8,377 nucleotides of DNA from positions 1 to 8,377 of the forward strand of contig JBOGGN010000465.1 of NCBI GenBank assembly GCA_050744165.1, read 5' to 3'. The notes beneath the pieces are model-generated. The model was given only the letters and a program-made list of their open reading frames with translations, did not search any database and had not been told where the DNA came from. The stretch is from JBOGGN01 sp050744165. Its GTDB lineage: Bacteria > Actinomycetota > Acidimicrobiia > Acidimicrobiales > Palsa-688. Of the stretch, positions 1 to 5,171 are shown one piece after another (position 1 is the first letter of the stretch; every line of letters starts with the position of its first letter). A program made the translations under genes and the position numbers.

Positions 1-778
1 CCTCGAGGGCGTCGGCCGCGGCCTCCGGCTCGAGGCTGGCGAGCAGCTCCTGGCGGCCCTCGCGGCCCAGGTCCTCCAGCAGGTCGGCCAGCTCGCCAGG
101 GCGCAGCCGCCGGAGCCCCTCGTTGGACTCGCGGAGCGCGACCTGGCGCACCTGCCCCGCGAAGGGCTGGATGTTCGACCAGTCGATGACCCGCTCGGGT
201 GTGGGCCGGCCCCGCCAGCGCTTGGGCCCGAGGCGGCGCAGCAGGGTTTGCATGCTGACGTCGGCGCCTACCAGGCGCAGCACGCGAGCTGGACCCGGCG
301 GCCCGGCGCGGGTGGGCGCCGGGGTGGCCGGCCCCGGCATCCAGGCCAAGTAGAGATCGGCCGCCCGGATCACCTGGACGCCGTCGACGTCCACCAGCTG
401 GTGGTCGACCACGTCCCGGGCCAGCATGACCTCGCCTGGGCGGCGGGCGAACTCCCGGAGGTCGACTCGGGCCGATCGCATCTTGACCAGGTCGTGGGTC
501 ACGTCGGCAACGTCGTCGATGTGGAAGTAGGCCTCCCGGCGACCGACCTGGACGACCAGCCCGGTGACCGGCGGGTAGGGCTCCTCCCCGTCCCAACGGG
601 CGACCACGTCGGTCACCGACCCGATCTCCTCGCCGGCCTGGTTGAGGACCGGCCCGTGCACGATTCCGGCCAGCGAGATCAGGTGGTCGCGCAGCGACCG
701 GGTGGCGAGCAGCCGCTCGTGACGGTGGCGGCGAACATTGCGTAAGGCGTTGGCGGGAAGCGGCGGGCGAACGGCCAT
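1..778 (-). CDS. PRC-barrel / MgtE N-terminal domain protein (magnesium-transporter related), 3' part outside the window
   Basis: The frame is open for 259 codons from ATG at 778 to the left edge, so only the N-terminal part is seen. Residues about 33-110 look like a PRC-barrel (IVHGPVLNQAGEEIGSVTDV, then a 'PPVTGLVVQVGRREAYFHIDDV' type strand pattern), and a second barrel-like unit follows at 115-145 (VVDHQLVDVDGVQVIRAADL). From about 213 the helical MgtE_N pattern begins (LRPGELADLLEDLGREGRQE, then LASLEPEAAADALE). In known actinobacterial relatives this is followed by CBS domains, and sometimes by an MgtE channel; which applies here cannot be seen. MgtE_N and CBS domains act as a cytoplasmic Mg2+ sensor. 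The start is supported by AGAGAGGG 5 bases upstream and by the usual Arg-rich N-terminus. The same frame continues upstream to an amber codon at 854-856, so an older or longer start at 940 is possible (see the small frame there). Transport function is inferred from the family, since no membrane segment lies in the window. Confidence 0.85.
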   Translation of the reverse strand, partial: MAVRPPLPANALRNVRRHRHERLLATRSLRDHLISLAGIVHGPVLNQAGEEIGSVTDVVARWDGEEPYPPVTGLVVQVGRREAYFHIDDVADVTHDLVKMRSARVDLREFARRPGEVMLARDVVDHQLVDVDGVQVIRAADLYLAWMPGPATPAPTRAGPPGPARVLRLVGADVSMQTLLRRLGPKRWRGRPTPERVIDWSNIQPFAGQVRQVALRESNEGLRRLRPGELADLLEDLGREGRQELLASLEPEAAADALE

Positions 779-853
779 CTGGACCCTCTCTGGCTCGTGG
801 TCGAACAGGGGGGAAAAGGCGCCGACTCTGCCGTCGACGGGCCGCGGAGCGAG

Positions 854-940
854 CTACACCGGGGAGGTGGCTAGGCGGCCGGTCACGGCGGAGGCGACGC
901 TGCGTTGCCAGCGACTACTCGGGGGTTCGCCGTTGTGCAT
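854..940 (-). CDS. Candidate 28-residue small protein or leader peptide ahead of the MgtE_N gene
   Basis: ATG at 940 is preceded by GGGAGGTGAGGACGC. Its GGAGGTGA is an 8-base match to the usual 16S anti-Shine-Dalgarno sequence, 6 bases from the ATG, which is the best ribosome binding site in the window. The peptide begins MHNGEPPSSRW, ends in ATSPV, has a basic middle and no membrane segment, and stops at TAG (856-854). The frame is in phase with the downstream MgtE_N gene. The 25 codons between this TAG and ATG 778 contain no other stop and are also biased to G/C in the third position (21 of 25). It may be a leader peptide, a small protein, or the true N-terminus of the transporter gene interrupted by an amber mutation. 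I do not recognise the peptide. Confidence 0.35.
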   Translation of the reverse strand: MHNGEPPSSRWQRSVASAVTGRLATSPV

Positions 941-961
941 GCGTCCTCACCTCCCATTTGT

Positions 962-989
962 TAGCCGTGGCCCTGTGGTAGCCGTGGCC
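962..989. repeat. Short direct repeat TAGCCGTGGCC, two copies
   Basis: TAGCCGTGGCC occurs at 962-972 and again at 979-989, a 17-base period, in the gap between the DUF2252 gene and the small frame. Both copies are exact. It may be a regulator half-site pair or a replication-slippage product. No function can be assigned. Confidence 0.5.
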
Positions 990-991
990 GT

Positions 992-999
992 AGATTATC
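992..999 (-). promoter_or_regulatory. Possible -10 element for the small frame and MgtE_N gene
   Basis: On the minus strand the bases read GATAATCT, an AT-rich island in very GC-rich DNA. It contains GATAAT (one change from TATAAT) and also TAATCT (fits TANNNT). It lies just after the DUF2252 stop codon and about 50 bases ahead of ATG 940. No convincing -35 element is present at 17-18 bases, so transcription from here is only possible. Readthrough from the DUF2252 gene is the alternative. Confidence 0.25.
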
Positions 1000-1019
1000 G
1001 AATCGGGGCCGCCGACCCA

Positions 1020-2246
1020 TTAGTGGCGCCAGCTGTTCCAGTCGTGGTCGGTGTCGTCGGCCATCGTCTGCGCCGCCGCCGCCAGCCACCCGGGGTGGTG
1101 TTGTCGGCGATGCGCGAGGTCGTCGAGGACGGCGCCCAGGGCGCCCGGCGTCGCCAGGTGGACGTTGGCCAGCTCGGCGCCCATGGCGTGGAGGAGCAGC
1201 GCCTCGTCCCGCTCGGCGGGCAGGTCAGCCAACTCGATGCGAGAACAGTCGGGAGCCAGCCGGCGCAGCACCCAGGAACCTTGAATGCTCGTGCCAGGGT
1301 CGGAGTCGCGCACGGCTCCGGCAATGATCCGGCCGTAGCGAACCTCAGAATCCGGCTCGCCCGAGGCCCAATCCCACGCCGAGGGCAGGAGGGCCTTCAC
1401 CTCGCGGGCCACCAGGGAGCCATGAAGGTGGGCCAAGGCCACCAGCCGGGGCCGCCCCAGGCTGCCGAGGCCGGCCCGGCGGGTACGAACGCTGGCGGGC
1501 GCCACGCGCGGCGCGGAGATCCCAGCGGAAACGGCGCCGCCTTCGGCCCCGCCCGTGCCGGACCTTTCCGTGCCGTGGTCGCCGCCGTGGGCCACGCCGA
1601 CGGTGGTCCCGCCAACCGGATCCGGGCCGGGGCCGTTCGACGGAGCGACGGCACCAGCGGGAAGGTCGGCCAGTAAGGCCTGCACCGCGGCGACCGGGTA
1701 GTCGCCGTCGGCGAGCGGCAGGGCCTCCATCTTGGTCCAGAAGCGCACCGCGTCGCGGCCCTCACTCGCCAGCCGCCGCAGCTCGGCGTGGTGCTCGGCC
1801 AGCACGAAGGGCCGGCCGCCCCGGTGCAGGCCCTCCTCGTAGCCGGACAGGATGGCTTCGGCGGCGTCGTTCAGGGGCGTGGTCAGGTGGTGCCCGGCGA
1901 CTGCCAACACGACGCTGGTGGCGAGGCGCACCAGGTCGGCGGAGTAGGGCAGCTCGCACGCCTCGTCGAAGTCGTTGATCCCCCAGACCAGGCGGCCTTC
2001 GGCGTCCCGCCAGGTTCCGTAGTTCTCGACGTGGAGGTCGCCCACGCCGAGAATCTTCGGCGCCTCGTTCAGGTGGGGGCACAACTCCTGCCAGCGAGGC
2101 GCCCAGCGGTAGAAAGTGGCCCGGAGAAACGGGAACACGCCCGACGCCATCTGGTCGTGCTTGAAGGCCAGGTCGTCGTCGATGACCATCGGCAAGCTGG
2201 CCCGCAGCCAGGACTCGTACTCCTTCGTGGCCTCCCGGATCCCCAT
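1020..2246 (-). CDS. DUF2252 family protein (kinase-like fold), function unknown
   Basis: The protein has 408 residues. DUF2252 hallmarks are clear: KHDQMASGVFPFLRATF at 29-45, the loop GVGDLHVENYGTW at 67-79 (GDxHxxN, which resembles the catalytic loop of aminoglycoside-phosphotransferase-like enzymes), and INDFDEA at 90-96 (the DFD-like metal site). LPYSADLVRLATSVVLAV at 99-116 and AGLGSLGRPRLVALA at 258-272 are also family-like. A phosphotransfer activity is an inference from these motifs; the family has no settled function. A Gly/Pro/Ala-rich stretch at about 197-255 sits between two conserved parts and looks like an insertion. The frame stays open 210 codons further upstream, but that part lies over the NuoF-like gene in another frame and is not family-like, so ATG 2246 is chosen, although no good ribosome binding site precedes it. 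The gene starts 38 bases after the NuoF-like stop codon and is probably in the same transcript. No signal peptide or membrane segment is seen, so it is probably cytoplasmic. Confidence 0.85.
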   Translation of the reverse strand: MGIREATKEYESWLRASLPMVIDDDLAFKHDQMASGVFPFLRATFYRWAPRWQELCPHLNEAPKILGVGDLHVENYGTWRDAEGRLVWGINDFDEACELPYSADLVRLATSVVLAVAGHHLTTPLNDAAEAILSGYEEGLHRGGRPFVLAEHHAELRRLASEGRDAVRFWTKMEALPLADGDYPVAAVQALLADLPAGAVAPSNGPGPDPVGGTTVGVAHGGDHGTERSGTGGAEGGAVSAGISAPRVAPASVRTRRAGLGSLGRPRLVALAHLHGSLVAREVKALLPSAWDWASGEPDSEVRYGRIIAGAVRDSDPGTSIQGSWVLRRLAPDCSRIELADLPAERDEALLLHAMGAELANVHLATPGALGAVLDDLAHRRQHHPGWLAAAAQTMADDTDHDWNSWRH

Positions 2247-2284
2247 CGGGCGACAGTACGCCGAGCCGGCAGCTCGGTGACCGG

Positions 2285-3526
2285 TCAGGTTGGTGGGAGC
2301 GGGAGAACCGGGACCCGGTGGCGGGCGGTGCAGCGGCCCTCGGCGTGAGCCCGGATCTCCCCACCGAAGAGGTTGAGCCCGGTGGCGATCACTCGGCAGA
2401 ACCCGTCGGGGAGGTGGCACGCACCCCGTCCGGGCGCTTGGGCCAACCGGCGCTGCAGGTTGGCGACGACCTGGTGGTCGCTGCGGCCGTGCAGCAGTGC
2501 CTCGACACCGCCGGCCATGGCCGGGAGGCCGTTCACGCAGGGCCCGCACTGGCCGGCCGATTGGCGGGCCAGCCACCGGGCCAACCGGGCGACCTCGGCC
2601 AGCCCGCACGCCGACGCTGGGAAAGCCAGGACCACGCCGGCTCCGACGGAAAGGTCGAGCGGGCGGGCCAGCGCCACGGCCGGTGCCAGCCAGGTGCCGA
2701 AAAACCCGCCGACCAAGACCGCCGACAAGGCTTCGGTGGCGCCGCCCGACGCCGCCAGCAGTTCGCGGAGCGATGTCCCCGGAGCCGCCTCCATCACGCC
2801 GGGCCGGCCCACGGCCCCCGTGATCGTGACGAGCATGGACCCGGCCGCGGTGGGCGAACCCACCGACTGGAACCACGCCGAGCCGTAGCGTGCAACCAGC
2901 GCCAGGTGGGCCAAAGTTTCGACGTTGTCGATCAGCGTCGGCCGGCCGTGCACTCCGCGCTCGTGGGGTCGAGGCGGCACGAAGGCGGGCAGGCCGGTGC
3001 CGCCGTTGAGCCGGCTCACGAGGGCCGTCTCCTCGCCCGCCACGTAGCGGCGGGGAACGGTGACGATCTCCACGGCGACCGCGTCGGAGCGTTCCCCGAT
3101 GGCGGCTTCCAGGGCCCGGCCGGAGGCAGACGCCGACTGCTCGAGGCAGACGAAAGCCTCACCGGCGCCGACGAGGCCAACCGCGACTGCGATGCCGTCG
3201 AGCACCAGGTGAGGGGACGAGGTGAGCAGCGTCCGGTCCTTGGCGCTCGCCGGCTCGCTTTCGCATCCGTTGGCCACCACGACCGCACGCCCGGCTCGGG
3301 GGCCGGCGCCGCCCGCCACTGCCGCCAGCTTGCGGGCCGTCGGAAATCCGGCGCCGCCGCGGCCTCTCAGGCGGCTGGCCTCGACGACCGACGCCAAGTC
3401 GGGGGCGACCGGCGGCAGCGGTCCGTAACGCGCCAAGTGCTCTGCGAGCGAGAGGGTGGTGTTGGAAGGCGGCAGTAGCCGGGGCAGTCCGACCGGCGGT
3501 GCCATCCGCGTCTCGGTGGCGGTCAC
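2285..3526 (-). CDS. Stand-alone NuoF-like NADH/FMN-binding iron-sulfur protein with SLBB domain
   Basis: The protein has 413 residues and the layout of the 51-kDa subunit of complex I. It has a flavin/NADH loop GRGGAGFPT at 55-63, NGCESEPASAKDR at 86-98, AGEETAL at 163-169, PTLIDNVET at 196-204, an SLBB domain at about 229-275, and a C-terminal Fe-S region. In NuoF that last region reads S-C-G-x-C-x-P-C with a fourth Cys further on. Here it is SAGQCGPC at 323-330 with C370 in GACHLPDG, so the first Cys is Ala324 and only three ligands remain. It is not beside nuoE or nuoG, so it is unlikely to be a complex I subunit. Coupling to ApbE suggests an NADH-oxidising partner for a flavinylated protein (inference). 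The start is GTG 3526, overlapping the ApbE stop as GTGA, with no clear Shine-Dalgarno sequence; ATG at codon 8 is an alternative. The sequence is also distantly like RnfC, but the CESEP/KDR motif fits NuoF better. Confidence 0.85.
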   Translation of the reverse strand: MTATETRMAPPVGLPRLLPPSNTTLSLAEHLARYGPLPPVAPDLASVVEASRLRGRGGAGFPTARKLAAVAGGAGPRAGRAVVVANGCESEPASAKDRTLLTSSPHLVLDGIAVAVGLVGAGEAFVCLEQSASASGRALEAAIGERSDAVAVEIVTVPRRYVAGEETALVSRLNGGTGLPAFVPPRPHERGVHGRPTLIDNVETLAHLALVARYGSAWFQSVGSPTAAGSMLVTITGAVGRPGVMEAAPGTSLRELLAASGGATEALSAVLVGGFFGTWLAPAVALARPLDLSVGAGVVLAFPASACGLAEVARLARWLARQSAGQCGPCVNGLPAMAGGVEALLHGRSDHQVVANLQRRLAQAPGRGACHLPDGFCRVIATGLNLFGGEIRAHAEGRCTARHRVPVLPLPPT

Positions 3527-4566
3527 GACGCGCGAGGCCAGCCTGCGACGACGGTCACGAAGCCGTCGGGCGACACCAGCCGGGCGGGGAGCCCGTGGCC
3601 CGCCAGCCAGTCAGGCGCCCCGCGACCGAGGATGATGGCGGCGGTGCTGGCCGTGTTGGCGTCCACGCAAGTGGCCGCGGCCACGCTGACGGTGCGCCAG
3701 ACAGTCTCCGCGGGCCGGCCCGTGCCGGGGTCGACCAGATGGTGGACGACCGCATCCCCGTGGCGCCACCGCCGCACCGTTGTCCCCGACGTCGCCAGGG
3801 CGCCGCTGGTGACGGACACCGTTTCTCCTGGATCGTCATCGGTCGCGGCATGGTCGTCGGCCACCCGGATGGACCAGCCGCCACGAGGGGGGACACCGGC
3901 CACCGCGATGTCGCCGCCCAGGCTGACCAGCACGCCGCAGCGGGCAGCCCGATAAGCGGCGCCCGCCGCCCGGTCCGACGCCAGGGCCTTGGCTGTGGCG
4001 CCGAGATCCAGCTCCACCCCGTCGGGTATGCACACCGTGGCGCGCTGGCGGTCGACGACAACCGAATGCCAGTCGGCGCCACCTCCGATGAGCAACGTCA
4101 GCACGGGGCCCGGCCCCGCGTGGGGGCGGGTGGCACCGGCGGGATGGGCCGCTTTTCCCGTGGCGATGCAGCTGGCAGGGCTCAGCAGGACCGGCCGAGG
4201 CGCGGGGACGGAGACTTCGGGCGCCGGCGTCAGTGCGTCGAAGTCGCGGTCGTAGCCGATTTCCCGCATGGCCCGGCCGATGGTCGGATCGACCAAGCCT
4301 CCGGTCAGGCGAGCGGCGCGGAGCGCGACCGAGACGGCATCGAGGAAGAGTGCACTAGCGGCGAGGGGCCGCCCAGCGGCCTCATTCAGCCGGGCCAACT
4401 CGCTGTCCGGACGGAACCGGCTGCAGGCCCGGTCAATGGCGTCGAGTTGCTCCTTCACGGCATCGACCGCTCGCTTGGAGGCTTGGCGGCCGCCGTCGAC
4501 CACCACGGTGGCGGTGGTGCCAAGCGCCGGGAAGGAAATCGGCTCCAGGCTGGTGCCGGCGGTCAT
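3523..4566 (-). CDS. apbE: ApbE family FAD:protein FMN transferase
   Basis: The protein has 347 residues and is recognisable as ApbE along its length. ApbE cleaves FAD and attaches the FMN part to a Thr or Ser of a target protein by a phosphoester bond. Visible motifs: CSRFRPDSELARLN at 48-61, LVDPTIG at 91-97, LDLGATAKALASD at 186-198 (usual LDLGGIAKG), VSLGGDI at 214-220, TSG at 259-261, HHLVDPGTGRP at 275-285 (usual HIIDPxTGxP) and VDANTAST at 301-308, whose Asp and Thr match the Mg2+-binding part of the active site. There is no signal peptide or lipobox, so the enzyme is probably cytoplasmic, unlike the exported ApbE of many Gram-negatives. A loop at about 130-155 with Gly, Pro, His and a Cys looks longer than usual. 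ATG 4566 overlaps the upstream stop as ATGA; an open extension further upstream lies over the small membrane gene and is rejected. The gene also overlaps the NuoF-like start. Confidence 0.93.
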   Translation of the reverse strand: MTAGTSLEPISFPALGTTATVVVDGGRQASKRAVDAVKEQLDAIDRACSRFRPDSELARLNEAAGRPLAASALFLDAVSVALRAARLTGGLVDPTIGRAMREIGYDRDFDALTPAPEVSVPAPRPVLLSPASCIATGKAAHPAGATRPHAGPGPVLTLLIGGGADWHSVVVDRQRATVCIPDGVELDLGATAKALASDRAAGAAYRAARCGVLVSLGGDIAVAGVPPRGGWSIRVADDHAATDDDPGETVSVTSGALATSGTTVRRWRHGDAVVHHLVDPGTGRPAETVWRTVSVAAATCVDANTASTAAIILGRGAPDWLAGHGLPARLVSPDGFVTVVAGWPRAS

Positions 4567-4832
4567 GAGGCACCTGACGTGACAAATCCCCGCCCCGTTG
4601 ACCGCCTCGGCGGCTGGCTTGGGACCTGGAAGAAGTTGTCCCCGGCGGGCACCGAGGTGGCGGCCGAAGAACCCGACGACGATGCCGAGGTGTTGACGCT
4701 GGTCGAGTGGCCCGGCCGGGCGTAGGCCACTACCGCAGAAAAGACGCCGGCCAGAACGACGGCACTGCCCACGACCCATCGGGTGATCCGGGAAAGACGG
4801 AGCAGACCTTGGTCACGCTGGCTGCTGTCCAT
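4563..4832 (-). CDS. Small one-pass membrane protein with Ser-rich tail, first gene of the ApbE operon
   Basis: The protein has 89 residues. A basic N-terminus (RLSRITRW) leads into one hydrophobic helix at about 18-37 (WVVGSAVVLAGVFSAVVAYA), then a Ser/Thr-rich linker at 43-60, a Pro-containing stretch NFFQVPSQPP at 66-75, and a C-terminus ending FVTSGAS. The N-terminus is probably inside and the tail outside. From memory, actinobacteria carry similar short proteins with a helix, a low-complexity linker and a C-terminal SGGS-like end near redox genes; this could not be checked. The ending SGAS resembles the SGA(T/S) core of ApbE flavinylation sites, but the usual upstream Asp is missing. Its stop codon overlaps the apbE start (ATGA). 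ATG 4832 is chosen because it sits 6 bases after a good -10 hexamer with no Shine-Dalgarno sequence, which fits a leaderless mRNA. The frame is also open back to 4901. Function is unknown; a scaffold or flavin carrier is speculation. Confidence 0.7.
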   Translation of the reverse strand: MDSSQRDQGLLRLSRITRWVVGSAVVLAGVFSAVVAYARPGHSTSVNTSASSSGSSAATSVPAGDNFFQVPSQPPRRSTGRGFVTSGAS

Positions 4833-4844
4833 ACCACAAGTATC
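4833..4844 (-). promoter_or_regulatory. Candidate leaderless promoter (-10 GATACT) of the leftward operon
   Basis: On the minus strand GATACT (4844-4839) is followed by the 6 bases TGTGGT and then the ATG at 4832. It has the key A and T of a sigma70-type -10 hexamer, and the spacing would place the transcript start on the A of the ATG. No Shine-Dalgarno sequence is present, and leaderless mRNAs are common in actinomycetes. The -35 region at the expected spacing (AGCGCA) is poor. Confidence 0.4.
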
Positions 4845-4919
4845 GACCCGTCCCCTGTGACTGCGCTGAGAGTCACCGAGGGAATCGGTCAGAAGCAGCA
4901 CATCGCGATAGGCCCGGCA

Positions 4920-4957
4920 GGATCGGCCGGCCGATCCATTGACCGGCCGGCCGACCC
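4920..4957. repeat. 18-base perfect palindrome with an imperfect tandem copy
   Basis: GGATCGGCCGGCCGATCC (4920-4937) equals its own reverse complement. Bases 4941-4957 repeat 4921-4937 with 15 of 17 matches and keep the GGCCGGCC core. The two cores (4925-4932 and 4945-4952) are 20 bases apart, about two helical turns, as expected for dimers bound on one face of the DNA. An operator role is inference. Confidence 0.6.
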
Positions 4958-5028
4958 CACGACCCCCGCCCCTTGCATGGGACCGATCGGCGCTGGCGGC
5001 ACTGCCTTGGCACCACGAACAAGGGGCT

Positions 5029-5054
5029 TAGGGGGCCCCCTATGTTCCGGGAAC
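5029..5054. repeat. Two adjacent short palindromes
   Basis: TAGGGGGCCCCCTA (5029-5042) is a perfect 14-base palindrome. One base later, GTTCCGGGAAC (5044-5054) is a perfect 11-base palindrome around a central G. Both lie about 80-100 bases upstream of the predicted -10 of the surface-protein gene, a position where activators often bind. No regulator can be named. Confidence 0.5.
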
Positions 5055-5066
5055 GCATGACCCGGC

Positions 5067-5094
5067 CGACACTTGCGGTTTTTTTCCGGTGTCG
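5067..5094. other. Inverted repeat with a seven-T loop
   Basis: CGACAC (5067-5072) pairs with GTGTCG (5089-5094), and CGG (5076-5078) pairs with CCG (5086-5088), leaving a TTG bulge on one side and a loop of seven T (5079-5085). It lies upstream of the predicted rightward promoter, so it would not be in that mRNA. No gene ends nearby and the T run is in the loop rather than after the stem, so it is not an ordinary terminator. Confidence 0.45.
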
Positions 5095-5108
5095 CAACAT
5101 ACATCGAA

Positions 5109-5138
5109 TTAGGCCCATGTAGCCCATATAGCTATGGT
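5109..5138 (+). promoter_or_regulatory. Candidate promoter of the first surface-protein gene
   Basis: TTAGGC (5109-5114) and TATGGT (5133-5138) are separated by 18 bases, with transcription expected to begin near 5145, about 27 bases before the ATG. The -10 part lies in CCATATAGCTATGGTC (5124-5139), matched at 14 of 16 positions by 7848-7863 ahead of the paralogue, which supports real use. GCCCATGTA and GCCCATATA (5113-5130) form a near-perfect direct repeat in the spacer. Confidence 0.5.
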
Positions 5139-5171
5139 CTGGCTAGTTCCTTGAACCCGACAGGAGAACCC

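Larger units (their letters stand above)
4833..5171. other. Divergent intergenic region with palindromes and two promoters
   Basis: These 339 bases separate the leftward flavin operon from the rightward surface-protein gene. Open frames here have no convincing start or coding character. In order, the region holds the leaderless promoter, an 18-base palindrome with an imperfect copy 20 bases on, CCGATCGG (4983-4990), a 14-base palindrome, an 11-base palindrome, a hairpin with a T7 loop, and the rightward promoter. Such density suggests regulator binding, but no regulator gene lies in the window. Confidence 0.6.

Noticed and set aside
738..1676. Long open frame on the plus strand (312 codons)
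   Set aside because: It lies opposite the DUF2252 gene and the gap to its left, and has Arg/Gly/Pro-rich content with no recognisable domain. It is a by-product of high GC content.
2247..2876. 210-codon upstream extension of the DUF2252 frame
   Set aside because: It overlaps the NuoF-like gene in another frame, is Arg/Gly/Pro-rich, and the family-like sequence begins only after ATG 2246.
2318..3478. Long open frame on the plus strand (386 codons)
   Set aside because: It is antisense to the NuoF-like gene, which has clear family motifs along its length. This frame has none.
2285..3526. Identification as a complex I NuoF subunit
   Set aside because: No nuoE, nuoG or other nuo gene is adjacent, one cluster ligand is missing, and the neighbours are ApbE and DUF2252.
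3499..4725. Long open frame on the plus strand (408 codons)
   Set aside because: It is antisense to ApbE and the small membrane gene, with no domain or signal. It is a GC-driven shadow.
5073..5171. 33-codon upstream extension of the first surface protein
   Set aside because: It would place the promoter and ribosome binding site inside the gene and bury the signal peptide. The paralogue also starts at the equivalent of 5172.
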